Made by a program: the position numbers and the translations under genes | Origin: Zobellella iuensis | GTDB taxonomy: Bacteria; Pseudomonadota; Gammaproteobacteria; Enterobacterales; Aeromonadaceae | DNA: 64,000 nucleotides | Assembly (NCBI RefSeq): GCF_016746085.1 | Contig: NZ_JAERTZ010000018.1 | Location: forward strand, 62,001-126,000 | Reading direction: 5' to 3' | The notes under the pieces: generated by a model | What the model was told of the DNA's origin: nothing | The model's database searches: none | The model's input: only the letters and a program-made list of their open reading frames with translations | Part shown: piece by piece, positions 1 through 8,195 of the stretch | How the letters are laid out: each line of letters begins with the position of its first letter | How positions within the stretch are numbered: the first letter of the stretch is position 1

Positions 1-547
1 CGGCCAGCTCGATGGCCCTGGAGTTGAGGGTCAGCTTGAGCACGCCGCAGGCCAGCATCACCGGGTGGTCGGGCACGATGGCGTCCAGCTCCCGGCGGTC
101 GGGCATCTGCAGATGGCAATGGGGGCGGTTCATCATCCCGACCAGCCAGTCGCCGGCCGGCACCGTGGCGGCCTGCTGAGCCAGTATCTCTGTTAATTGC
201 TCCGGGGTGGGGACATTGAAGGTGGCGCCGAAGGGGCGGGGGCCTGTGCCCACGTGAATATGGCCGTCATAGAAGCCGGGCAGCAGGGACTTGCCCTGCA
301 GGTCGATCTGCCGGGTGTCATCACCGGCCAGTTCCCGCAGCTGATCATAGCGGCCGACCGCCATGATGCGCCCGTCCTTGATGGCCACGGCCTCGGCGAT
401 ATCGAAGTTATCGTTCACTGTTACCACCCGGGCATTGTGGTATAGCGTGTCGGCCATTCCCTCGGGAGTGCTGGCACCGGCGCTGAATATCGCCATAGGG
501 GCGAAAGCCAGTAAGACCCGAGCGGCCTTGCACATTATGTTGTCCAT
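1..547 (-). CDS. amidohydrolase, YtcJ-like (3' end beyond window)
   Basis: The first 182 residues of a metal-dependent amidohydrolase are visible; the rest lies beyond position 1. The N-terminus looks like a signal peptide (hydrophobic stretch LLAFAPMAIFSAGA), so the enzyme is probably exported. It continues with the small beta-sandwich typical of the superfamily (NARVVTVNDNFDIAEAVAIK) and reaches the metal motif GFYDGHIHVG at about residue 80. YtcJ-type members hydrolyse amide or ester bonds of poorly known substrates. The start at 547 is preceded by AGGAAAG at good spacing. Family assignment is firm; the substrate is unknown. Confidence 0.8.
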   Translation of the reverse strand, partial: MDNIMCKAARVLLAFAPMAIFSAGASTPEGMADTLYHNARVVTVNDNFDIAEAVAIKDGRIMAVGRYDQLRELAGDDTRQIDLQGKSLLPGFYDGHIHVGTGPRPFGATFNVPTPEQLTEILAQQAATVPAGDWLVGMMNRPHCHLQMPDRRELDAIVPDHPVMLACGVLKLTLNSRAIELA

Positions 548-626
548 TGTCTTTCCTCATCACATCCATTGGGATGATATTTGCCTGCACCATGCCAAGG
601 CATTCCTGAGCTGATGGTGACCGTTA

Positions 627-655
627 TGCTAGCTATGGTAATAAATATTGCTAGC
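627..655. promoter_or_regulatory. direct repeat TGCTAGC, possible operator
   Basis: TGCTAGC occurs at 627-633 and again at 649-655, exactly 22 bp apart (two helical turns), in an AT-rich stretch upstream of the amidohydrolase gene. The second copy is part of the palindrome TTGCTAGCAA. The geometry suits binding of a dimeric regulator on one DNA face. No regulator can be named, and a Fur-like reading is only weakly supported. Confidence 0.25.
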
Positions 656-731
656 AATTATCATCTCAATGGATCCGAGGCCGGGTGGTTAGAGCCAGTG
701 GCTGCACCCTGGTGGAACCAGCCATGGTGGT

Positions 732-1397
732 TCACAGCCAGGATTGTATCTCCAGCAGGGTCAGCCGACCCCGGGAGCTGAAGGCGCCGGTGTCGATAAA
801 CAGGGTATTGCCGAGGCGGGTGATGGCGGGGACTATGGTGTGTCCGACCAGAACCAGGTCGATATGGGCGATGGGGCTTCGGTCGCGGCGGGTTATGCGC
901 TCCCGTGCCCACAACAGCTGGGCGAGCCGTGCTTCCGACAGGGGATGCTGCAGGCTGTGCCAGTCGTGAGCCGGCACCTCTGCATGCACCAGGCCCACTC
1001 GTTTGCCGCCAACATCCACTTCGATGGCATAGGGCATGCGGGCAAGCGCGGCGCGGGCACAGGCTTCCACGTCGGCCTGGTCGTGTTCTAGCATCCACTG
1101 GCCGCCGTTCATATACCATAACGGCAGGGCGAGGGGACTGGCGCGATCGAAGGCATTGAGCATCATCTGTTCGTGATTGCCTCGTATTGCAAAAAACCAG
1201 GGTTCGAACACCAACTGCAGGCAACCGAGCGAGTCGGGGCCCCGGTCAATCAGGTCACCGACGCTGAACAGGCGATCACATCCGGTATCGAAGCCGGCCT
1301 CGGCCAGCCGGGTGACGAGTTGTTCACGGCAACCGTGCAGATCGCCAATGGCAAAGTCACGGCCCCGAGCATTGCGGGTAAAGGTCTGGAGCTGCAC
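732..1397 (-). CDS. pphA: serine/threonine protein phosphatase (PphA/PrpA type)
   Basis: This is a 221-residue PPP-family metallophosphatase, the usual length for bacterial PphA/PphB. The signature blocks appear in order: GDLHG (D19, H21), GDLIDRGPDS (second metal aspartate), RGNHEQM and, late in the protein, VGHT. Such enzymes hold two Mn/Fe ions and remove phosphate from Ser/Thr, and sometimes Tyr or His, residues of cytoplasmic proteins. It is divergent from adk with about 240 bp between the starts. The choice between PphA and PphB cannot be made from sequence alone. Confidence 0.88.
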   Translation of the reverse strand: MQLQTFTRNARGRDFAIGDLHGCREQLVTRLAEAGFDTGCDRLFSVGDLIDRGPDSLGCLQLVFEPWFFAIRGNHEQMMLNAFDRASPLALPLWYMNGGQWMLEHDQADVEACARAALARMPYAIEVDVGGKRVGLVHAEVPAHDWHSLQHPLSEARLAQLLWARERITRRDRSPIAHIDLVLVGHTIVPAITRLGNTLFIDTGAFSSRGRLTLLEIQSWL

Positions 1398-1545
1398 TGC
1401 TGTGCTCCTTGGCTGAATGCGCAGAAATCATGCCCTGTTTTCAGTATCGGTATCTTTTGTTGTTTCGTCCCTTGAGCGGGTGCTCGATATGGTTTGGCCT
1501 CCTTTGAAGACGCAGTGTTGTCGCCAATATCATCAATAGGTCTAA

Positions 1546-2280
<735 letters not shown>

Positions 2281-2293
2281 TTCCATTGTGTTT

Positions 2294-2323
2294 GGCCGGG
2301 AGCCCGCGGCTCCCGGCCTTTTT
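2294..2323 (+). terminator. rho-independent terminator after adk
   Basis: An 11-bp perfect GC-rich stem (GGCCGGGAGCC / GGCTCCCGGCC) with a CGC loop is followed directly by five T residues. It lies 14 bp after the adk stop and separates adk from hemH. Confidence 0.9.
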
Positions 2324-2343
2324 CTTCAGGATATGGTAACAAG

Positions 2344-3312
2344 GTGAAAACAGGCGTTTTACTGGTTAACCTGGGTACCCCCACCGCCCCTACCGCCAAA
2401 GCGGTCAAGACCTTCCTCAGTCAATTCCTGCACGACCACCGGGTGGTTGATGTGCCCAGGGCGTTGTGGTGCCCCTTGCTGCACGGCATTATTCTGCCTT
2501 TTCGCTCGCCCAAGGTGGCCAGGCTGTATCAGTCCATCTGGTGGCCGGAAGGGTCTCCGCTGATGGTGGTGAGCCGCCGCCAGCAAATGGCGTTGAGCGA
2601 GGCACTGAAGGCGGCGGGTATCGATATGCCGGTGGCACTGGGCATGAGCTATGGTGAACCGTCCATGGCTTCCGCCTGGCAGGCGCTGAAAGCCGCCGGG
2701 GTGGACCGGGTGGTCCTGTTGCCCCTGTACCCCCAATATTCGGTCAGCACCACGGCTTCCGTGTTCGACAGCTGGGCCCGGCTGATGAAAAAAGAGCGCC
2801 TGGTGCCGGCGTTTCGCTTTATTCATGATTATCACGACCACCGGAGCTATATCCAGGCCCTGGCCGAGTCGGTGCGGGCGCAGTGGGATGCGCACGGCCG
2901 GGGAGACATGCTGCTGCTGTCTTACCACGGTATTCCTAAACGGTACGAGGATGAAGGGGATCCCTACGGCCAGCAATGCCATCGTACTTCCGAACTGGTG
3001 GCGGCGGAGCTGGGGCTGGAGCGCCATCAGTGGCGAACCACCTTTCAGTCCCGCTTTGGCCGTGAACCCTGGTTGCAGCCCTACACCGACGACACCATGG
3101 CAGCGCTGCCGGGGGAAGGCATCAAGCGCCTGGATGTGATCTGCCCCGCCTTTTCCGCCGACTGCCTCGAAACCCTGGAAGAGATCGCCGAGCAAAACCA
3201 GGCGCTGTTTATGGCCGCCGGCGGCGAGGCCTATCACTATATTCCCGCCCTCAATGACCATCCCGCCCATATCCGTATGATGATGGATCTGGTTTGCCGG
3301 GAGCTGGTGTAG
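2344..3312 (+). CDS. hemH: ferrochelatase
   Basis: Encodes 322 residues, a normal length for proteobacterial ferrochelatase, which inserts Fe2+ into protoporphyrin IX in the last step of protoheme synthesis. It opens with GVLLVNLGTPTAPT. The metal-site motif LSYHGIP carries the catalytic histidine, and the C-terminal CPAFSADCLETLEEI carries the conserved glutamates. Translation starts at a GTG; the nearby ATG at 2334 runs into an in-frame stop. The adk-hemH order is common in gammaproteobacteria. Confidence 0.96.
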   Translation: MKTGVLLVNLGTPTAPTAKAVKTFLSQFLHDHRVVDVPRALWCPLLHGIILPFRSPKVARLYQSIWWPEGSPLMVVSRRQQMALSEALKAAGIDMPVALGMSYGEPSMASAWQALKAAGVDRVVLLPLYPQYSVSTTASVFDSWARLMKKERLVPAFRFIHDYHDHRSYIQALAESVRAQWDAHGRGDMLLLSYHGIPKRYEDEGDPYGQQCHRTSELVAAELGLERHQWRTTFQSRFGREPWLQPYTDDTMAALPGEGIKRLDVICPAFSADCLETLEEIAEQNQALFMAAGGEAYHYIPALNDHPAHIRMMMDLVCRELV

Positions 3313-3359
3313 TCCCCTGGAGTGGCCCTGCCTTAGTGGCCCGCCTTGGCGGTCCCACC

Positions 3360-3818
3360 CTAATGCAGCAGGGCCGCCTCTCTGCTGGCTGCAATCAGGA
3401 ACACCTTGTTCCGGTGGCGCTGTGCCGCCAGCTCCAGCAGCCGCTGCTGTTCCGCCGCGGGCCTGCATTGCCAGCATACCACCGCGGCTATCCCTTTATG
3501 GCTGATGGCCCGCTGCACCAGATTGAACAGGTTGGCACCTACCTTGCCCATGTCTACCACATGGGCCGGCGCCACGCCCATTGCCGCCAGCGCGTGGCGT
3601 GAGAGGGGCGCGGGGGTATTGATCGTCAGGATCCAGCCACACCGGCGCTGGCTGATGGCGGCCAGTTCAGCCAGCAGGCGGCGTTGCCGGGCGGCACTCC
3701 AGTCATCGATGCGCTCAATCAAGCCGGGGGCGGCCACAGTATGAGTAACAGCCGTGCCATGCCACTGCCCGGGTAGAGAAGGGAGCTCGGGGTTGCGAGT
3801 TAACAAGATGGTCGCCAT
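3360..3818 (-). CDS. sulA: SulA-like cell division inhibitor (SOS-regulated)
   Basis: Encodes 152 residues. The C-terminal two thirds follow the SulA pattern: a W-x-L-x-I strand (CGWILTINTPAPLSRHAL), then MGVAPAHVVDMGKVGANLFNLVQRAI and a second strand AAVVCWQCRPAAEQQRLLELAA. SulA blocks FtsZ assembly during DNA damage. Two ATGs are close together at 3824 and 3818. AAGGAAGG abuts the first but is well spaced from the second, so 3818 is chosen. Two perfect LexA boxes lie just upstream, strongly supporting an SOS role. Sequence similarity is modest, so the name rests on pattern plus regulation. Confidence 0.78.
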   Translation of the reverse strand: MATILLTRNPELPSLPGQWHGTAVTHTVAAPGLIERIDDWSAARQRRLLAELAAISQRRCGWILTINTPAPLSRHALAAMGVAPAHVVDMGKVGANLFNLVQRAISHKGIAAVVCWQCRPAAEQQRLLELAAQRHRNKVFLIAASREAALLH

Positions 3819-3844
3819 ATGCATTCCTTCCTTGTTGGTCTTTA

Positions 3845-3860
3845 CTGTTCATATATACAG
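3845..3860. promoter_or_regulatory. LexA (SOS) box 1
   Basis: CTGTTCATATATACAG has the exact CTGT-N8-ACAG form of the gammaproteobacterial LexA operator with an AT-rich core. It lies 26 bp upstream of the SulA-like start, where it would overlap the promoter. Confidence 0.92.
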
Positions 3861-3894
3861 TATTGTCCAACCGGGTCCCGGGTCAAGAAGAATA

Positions 3895-3910
3895 CTGTTT
3901 AAATTTACAG
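3895..3910. promoter_or_regulatory. LexA (SOS) box 2
   Basis: CTGTTTAAATTTACAG is a second perfect CTGT-N8-ACAG operator. Its start is 50 bp from that of box 1. It is 67 bp upstream of the divergent DUF4250 gene, so it could serve either gene or strengthen repression of the SulA-like gene. Confidence 0.88.
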
Positions 3911-3977
3911 TATTCCGAGCGGTGAGGATTCAGGCTTCAGGCTATACTGAGCTGAAACGCCGACTCGGGAGCTGGGG

Positions 3978-4175
3978 ATGAACAAAGCACAACTGGAGCA
4001 CATGGACAATCATATGCTGCTCAGCATCATCAATGAGAAATTGCGGCTGGAGTGCGACAGCCTGGATGCCCTGCTGGCACTGTATGAGCTGGATGGGGGG
4101 CATTTGCGCGCCCGCATGTCCCAGATTGGTTACCATTACGATGCGGGCAGCAATCAGTTCAAGGCCCACTCTTGA
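3978..4175 (+). CDS. DUF4250 small protein
   Basis: A 65-residue cytoplasmic protein resembling the DUF4250 family (MDNHMLLSIINEKLRLECDS, then LYELDGG and GYHYDAGSNQF). No catalytic residues are evident and the family function is unknown. It is divergent from the SulA-like gene across an intergenic region with two LexA boxes, so SOS control is possible but unproven. The start is preceded by GGGAGCTGGGG. tpm follows 55 bp downstream in the same direction. Confidence 0.75.
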   Translation: MNKAQLEHMDNHMLLSIINEKLRLECDSLDALLALYELDGGHLRARMSQIGYHYDAGSNQFKAHS

Positions 4176-4230
4176 TCACGGTGGGCGAGGCTTGAGATAG
4201 TAGCCGGTTTGTTGCACTCAAGGATTTGAT

Positions 4231-4884
4231 ATGGACGCCCATTTCTGGCATCAGCGCTGGCAGTCATCCCGCATCGGTTTTCACCAGCAGCGGGTCAACG
4301 AGCATCTCAGCCGCTTCTGGCGGCAACTCGGGGTAGCCGAGCGCACCGAGGTACTGGTACCGCTGTGCGGAAAAAGCCGGGACATGCACTGGCTGGTGGA
4401 GCAAGGCCATAATATTGCCGGCTTCGAGCTTTCCCCCCTGGCGATCCGGGACTTTTTCAGCGAGGCGGGAGTCATCCCGCAACGGCAGGAACTCGAGCAT
4501 TATTGCCGCTGGCAGGCTCCGGGTTTCAGCCTGTATGAAGGCGATTTCTTCCAGGCCGACACCCTGGGCCTGCGTTTTGATGCCGCTTACGATCGGGCGG
4601 CGCTGATCGCCTTGCCCGCACCCGTCAGGCCAGGTTACGCGCGCCTGCTGGCCCGTTTGCTGAATCCGGGAGCCACCATGCTGCTGGTCACCCTGGACTA
4701 TGCCCCGATACAGCATGAATCTCCCCCTTTTTCGGTGAATGAGGCGGAAGTCAAGCGCCTGTTTGGCGCCGACTTCGAGGTGGTTTTCCTCGGCGGCATA
4801 GAGGAGGGGAGCGCCAACCCCCGGGTAGCCAGCGGGGAGTGCGAGTTTTTCAATGAACTGTGTTTTTCTCTGCGGAGAAGGTAG
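4231..4884 (+). CDS. tpm: thiopurine S-methyltransferase
   Basis: Encodes 217 residues, the standard length of bacterial TPMT. These are SAM-dependent enzymes that methylate thiopurines and, in several bacteria, selenite or tellurite species. The N-terminal FWHQRWQSSRIGFHQ, the SAM motif VLVPLCGKSRDMHWL and the YDRAALIALP segment are all characteristic. AAGGA lies eight bases before the ATG. It ends just before a simple terminator hairpin. Family assignment is secure; the natural substrate is not known. Confidence 0.93.
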   Translation: MDAHFWHQRWQSSRIGFHQQRVNEHLSRFWRQLGVAERTEVLVPLCGKSRDMHWLVEQGHNIAGFELSPLAIRDFFSEAGVIPQRQELEHYCRWQAPGFSLYEGDFFQADTLGLRFDAAYDRAALIALPAPVRPGYARLLARLLNPGATMLLVTLDYAPIQHESPPFSVNEAEVKRLFGADFEVVFLGGIEEGSANPRVASGECEFFNELCFSLRRR

Positions 4885-4923
4885 TTTTTCTTTTTCCGCA
4901 TGCAACCCACACCGGTGTTCGAC

Positions 4924-4947
4924 AAGGCTGCTTTTGCAGCCTTTCTT
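4924..4947 (+). terminator. terminator after tpm
   Basis: An 8-bp stem AAGGCTGC / GCAGCCTT with a TTTT loop, followed by TCTTGTTTT, about 40 bp after the tpm stop. Confidence 0.75.
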
Positions 4948-5248
4948 GTTTTGTGCGCGGGATCTGTTTGCATGGCGGTACAAAATCTTTATACTCCTTC
5001 CCTGAAATTAACAAGTCAGAACAAAAATCTAACAATATTTGTTTTTGTGGGGTTATGTTTTGATTATGTCTTTTGATTAAATATATTTGGCTATAAAATA
5101 AGTATTCAGAGAGCTTTCCTGTTAGCGGTAACTTATGCATTTTTTAGTTGCTTTTATTCTGGGTGGCTGGGCTGGGCTGCATAAAAGTGCGGTTTTTACC
5201 CTTTTTTAGCCGAGTTGGGTGCTGTTGCCCGATAAGGAAGGAGTAATC
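4948..5248 (+). promoter_or_regulatory. AT-rich leader upstream of the YjiH-like gene
   Basis: This gap has no convincing gene and is much richer in A+T than its surroundings. A possible sigma-70 promoter is TTGATT at 5060-5065 and TATATT at 5082-5087 (16-bp spacer). That leaves a leader of about 155 bp before the start at 5249. No riboswitch fold was recognised. The promoter is a visual match only. Confidence 0.35.
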
Positions 5249-6616
5249 ATGGAAAAGACGTTGACGGCGCAGGCTGCGGTAAGCAAGCGGAACCTGCTGA
5301 TGTTCTTGCTGCCCTCGCTCGCGGGCATACTGCTGTTTATGACTCCGGTCAGCTATAACGGCGACCTCACCATTATGATTGCGGTGCTGGCCAAGGGCCT
5401 GCAGGCGTTGCTGGCCGACTGGCTGACGGCCATAGTGACCGGCCTTATCGCCCTCTCGGCGCTGCTGTCGCTGCTGACCAGCCTGTTCAAGCCGGCCTTT
5501 GTGACCCGCAGCCTGTTCCTGAACACCCTGTTCAACGTGCGTCCGGTATGGCTGTTCAGCCGGCTGCTGGGTGCGGCCTTCGTGCTGATGGTCTTTACCC
5601 AGTCCGGCCCCGAGCTGCTCTACAGTGGCGACACCGGTGGCCTGGTCTTGAACGACCTGCTGCCGGTGCTGTTCGCGGTGTTTATTTTCGCGGGCCTGCT
5701 GCTGCCGCTGTTGCTGGACTTCGGTCTGCTGGAGTTTGTCGGTACCCTGCTCACCGGCCTGATGCGGCCGGTGTTCCGCCTGCCCGGCCGGTCGGCGGTG
5801 GATTGCATGGCCTCCTGGCTGGGAGACGGCAGCGTGGGTATCCTGCTGACCAGCAAGCAGTATGAAGGCCATCACTATACCCAGCGGGAAGCGGCGGTGA
5901 TCGGCACCACCTTCTCCGCAGTGTCCATCACCTTCAGCCTGGTGGTGCTGGCCCAGGTGAAGCTGGAGCATATGTTTCTGTCGTTTTATCTGGCGGTGTG
6001 CCTGGCCGGCATAGTGGCGGCCATAGTGGTGCCGCGGTTGCCGCCGCTGTGCTGGAAAAAAGACACCTTTATCAATGGCGAGCCCCGGCCGGCCAACGAT
6101 GAGAGCACCCCGGCCGGCTATTCCCGCCTGAGCCACGGCTACGCCCTGGCGCTGGCCCGGGCCGGCAAGGTCAAGAGCATGGGCCAGGTGGCCCGCACCG
6201 GGGTGCATAACGCCTTGGACATGCTGTTCGGCGTACTGCCGGTGGTGATGGCGTTCGGTACCCTGGCGCTGGTGATCGCCGAAACCACGCCGCTGTTCAC
6301 CTGGCTGGGCCTGCCCTTCGTGCCGCTGCTGGAACTGCTGCAGATCCCGGAGGCCGCCGCCGCTTCCGCGACCATAGTGGTGGGCTTTGCCGACATGTTT
6401 ATTCCGGCCATCCTCGCCACCTCCATCGAAAGCGACATGACCCGCTTCGTGATCGCCGCCCTGTCGGTGACCCAGCTTATCTACATGTCGGAAGTGGGCG
6501 CCCTGCTGCTGGGCAGCAAGATCCCGGTCAATATCGTCGAGCTGTTCGTGATCTTCCTGCTGCGGACCCTGGTGACCCTGCCGGTGATCGCCCTGGTCGC
6601 CCACCTGGTGTTTTAA
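5249..6616 (+). CDS. yjiH: YjiH family membrane protein (nucleoside-recognition/Gate domain)
   Basis: A 455-residue inner-membrane protein with about ten hydrophobic segments. The Gate-type blocks MASWLGDGSVGILLTSKQYEG and FSAVSITFSLVVLAQV and the final ...EVGALLLGSKIPVNIVELFVIFLLRTLV match the YjiH family, which is probably a transporter of unknown substrate. The ATG at 5249 is preceded by AAGGAAGGAG; an in-frame codon at 5219 has no comparable site. It stands alone between an AT-rich leader and the DUF924 gene. A role in nucleoside transport would be a guess. Confidence 0.82.
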   Translation: MEKTLTAQAAVSKRNLLMFLLPSLAGILLFMTPVSYNGDLTIMIAVLAKGLQALLADWLTAIVTGLIALSALLSLLTSLFKPAFVTRSLFLNTLFNVRPVWLFSRLLGAAFVLMVFTQSGPELLYSGDTGGLVLNDLLPVLFAVFIFAGLLLPLLLDFGLLEFVGTLLTGLMRPVFRLPGRSAVDCMASWLGDGSVGILLTSKQYEGHHYTQREAAVIGTTFSAVSITFSLVVLAQVKLEHMFLSFYLAVCLAGIVAAIVVPRLPPLCWKKDTFINGEPRPANDESTPAGYSRLSHGYALALARAGKVKSMGQVARTGVHNALDMLFGVLPVVMAFGTLALVIAETTPLFTWLGLPFVPLLELLQIPEAAAASATIVVGFADMFIPAILATSIESDMTRFVIAALSVTQLIYMSEVGALLLGSKIPVNIVELFVIFLLRTLVTLPVIALVAHLVF

Positions 6617-6628
6617 TCCCTCCCTCAT

Positions 6629-6664
6629 CCCCTATACTGTGGCCAGATATTCACGGTATAGGGG
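6629..6664. promoter_or_regulatory. inverted repeat overlapping the DUF924 ribosome site
   Basis: CCCCTATAC (6629-6637) and GTATAGGGG (6656-6664) form a perfect 9-bp inverted repeat with an 18-base spacer. The right arm includes the GGGG of the DUF924 ribosome-binding site. It could be a protein operator, or an RNA hairpin that masks the site. It is not followed by a T run, so it is unlikely to be a terminator for the upstream gene. Confidence 0.4.
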
Positions 6665-6670
6665 AACCTC

Positions 6671-7207
6671 ATGTATCAGTCTGTACTGGATTTCTGGTTT
6701 GAAGAGCTGTCTCCCGAGCGGTGGTGGCTCAAGGATCCGTCCCTGGACGAGGTGATTCGCCAACGCTTCGGCCGGCTGCACGCCCAGGCCTGCCTGGGCG
6801 AGCTGTTTGAATGGCGTACCCGGGCCCGGGGACGACTGGCGGAAGTTATCGTGCTCGATCAGTTCTCCCGCAACATTTACCGGGACAAGCCCCAGGCCTT
6901 CGCCGCCGATGGCATGGCCCTGGCGCTGGCCCAGGAGGCCATCAGCAGCGGTGCCGAAAAGGGCTTGAACCCGCAGCAGCGGCTGTTTCTGTACATGCCC
7001 TTTATGCACAGCGAGTCGCTCAAGGTGCACAATGTGGCGCTGGCGCTGTTCGAGAAGAACGGTCTGGCGGACAACCTGGACTACGAGGTGCGCCACCGGG
7101 ACATCATCGCCCGTTTCGGGCGTTATCCCCATCGCAACGCCCTGCTGGGGCGGGAGTCCACAGAGGAAGAACAACGCTTCCTGCAACAGCCGGGATCGAG
7201 CTTCTGA
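6671..7207 (+). CDS. DUF924 family protein
   Basis: A 178-residue, mainly helical, soluble protein of the DUF924 family, recognisable from VLDFWFEELSPERWW, VIVLDQFSRNIYRD and FLYMPFMHSESLKVH, and from the closing RFGRYPHRNALLGRESTEEE. The fold is TPR-like and the function is unknown. The length is complete for the family. It starts 54 bp after the YjiH-like gene. An inverted repeat overlaps its ribosome site, hinting at independent control. Confidence 0.9.
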   Translation: MYQSVLDFWFEELSPERWWLKDPSLDEVIRQRFGRLHAQACLGELFEWRTRARGRLAEVIVLDQFSRNIYRDKPQAFAADGMALALAQEAISSGAEKGLNPQQRLFLYMPFMHSESLKVHNVALALFEKNGLADNLDYEVRHRDIIARFGRYPHRNALLGRESTEEEQRFLQQPGSSF

Positions 7208-7213
7208 CCCAAC

Positions 7214-7236
7214 GAAAAAGGCACCCTCGGGTGCCT
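7214..7236 (-). terminator. terminator serving the DUF2057 gene
   Basis: Read on the minus strand, AGGCACCC / GGGTGCCT form an 8-bp stem followed by TTTTTCG. This is the expected end of transcripts from the minus-strand DUF2057 gene. Being nearly symmetric, it may also slow transcripts from the DUF924 gene. Confidence 0.75.
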
Positions 7237-7272
7237 GTGCAGACGGCTGACAACGCGTTGTCATGTGCTGTA

Positions 7273-7298
7273 GTCACTCCCGCGAAGGCGGGAGTCCA
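7273..7298 (-). repeat. dispersed palindromic repeat, copy 1
   Basis: A 26-bp element with core CTCCCGCGAAGGCGGGAG. It is related in inverted orientation to the copies at 32828 and 36726. It lies in noncoding DNA between convergent genes and pairs with the next copy as an inverted doublet, as REP/BIME elements often do. Confidence 0.7.
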
Positions 7299-7311
7299 GT
7301 GCCATATGTCA

Positions 7312-7338
7312 TGGATCTCCGCCTGCGCGGAGATGACC
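7312..7338 (+). repeat. dispersed palindromic repeat, diverged copy 2
   Basis: TGGATCTCCGCCTGCGCGG and the following AGATGACC repeat the layout of the family (TGGA - stem - loop - stem - TGAC) with compensating stem changes, CTCC paired with GGAG. Conserved pairing with diverged sequence suggests that the hairpin itself matters. Confidence 0.6.
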
Positions 7339-7455
7339 AGGGGTAAGAAGACGGAGATGACCAGGGTTAAACAGCTGCGACAAAGGGAAATGTCTGGCCA
7401 AAAAGCAGGCAGTGGACTTTGCCGTCAAGCTGTTTTCTACGCAAGATCCTGCCGG

Positions 7456-8088
7456 TTACTGCTGCTGGATAGCCCAGATCTGGAAGGCGCGGCGGGTATC
7501 CTGGTCGGCGGCGTTCCACCAGTGTTGCAGCATTTCCAGGGCATCCGCATCGACGGCGGCATCGCCGAACTTCGCCTGGGCGGCGGCCACGGCGGCATTG
7601 GTACGGCCGCTGAAGGCCTGGCCCTGCTCCTGCAGGTAGTTCTGGATACCGCGGCCGAGATCCAGCCCCGCCGGGATGGGGATGGTGAAAATGTCGGCAT
7701 CCATCACCCGGCCGCTGGCCTTGTCGAGCACCCGTACCCGGGTTTCCTGCTCGCGTAAAAACTGGGTTGCTTGCTGATAGTTGGCGGGGGCGCTGTAGTC
7801 CAGGCTCAGCTGGGCGTCGGCGGGCACTTCCAGGGTGATGATCACCGGCTGGCCACTCAGTACACGCGCGTCGGAACGGGTGGAGAAATCCTTGCTGTAG
7901 GCCACGGCCAGCTGATGCTTGCCTTCGCCCAGGGTGACGTTATATACCGACTGGGTGATGCTGTTGGTGGTTTTTTCACCGTTCACCAGGTGGATCTGGT
8001 AAGGCTCTTGGACTTCGAAGGTGGCCGCGCTGGCACCGAAAGACAGGCCGGCAACAACCAGGGTGGCGAGGGTTGAACGCATTTTCAT
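7456..8088 (-). CDS. DUF2057 (YccT-like) exported protein
   Basis: A 210-residue exported protein with signal peptide (MKMRSTLATLVVAGLSFGASA). It continues with the DUF2057 pattern, including ATFEVQEPYQIHLVNGE and VYNVTLGEGKHQLAVAYSKDF. Family members are periplasmic and of unknown function; E. coli YccT (CsgI) is linked to curli control. A longer frame begins at 8106, but the ATG at 8088 has CAGGAG seven bases upstream and puts the signal peptide at the N-terminus. It is transcribed towards the terminator at 7214-7236. Confidence 0.85.
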   Translation of the reverse strand: MKMRSTLATLVVAGLSFGASAATFEVQEPYQIHLVNGEKTTNSITQSVYNVTLGEGKHQLAVAYSKDFSTRSDARVLSGQPVIITLEVPADAQLSLDYSAPANYQQATQFLREQETRVRVLDKASGRVMDADIFTIPIPAGLDLGRGIQNYLQEQGQAFSGRTNAAVAAAQAKFGDAAVDADALEMLQHWWNAADQDTRRAFQIWAIQQQ

Positions 8089-8195
8089 CAGGGGCTCCTG
8101 AGCCATTGTGATGCCCGTAACGGGCTGCTAAGTAATTGAACCAAATACCCACTAAACCGCGCGATTGTGGCAATTAATGGGCTGGCGCGCAATGG

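Noticed and set aside
2359-3477. A 372-codon open frame antisense to hemH
   Set aside because: The sense strand encodes full-length ferrochelatase; the antisense product is His/Gln/Gly-rich low complexity.
5144-6628. A 494-codon antisense frame over the YjiH-like gene
   Set aside because: Extremely Gln/His/Gly-rich, the usual antisense of a Leu/Val-rich membrane protein gene.
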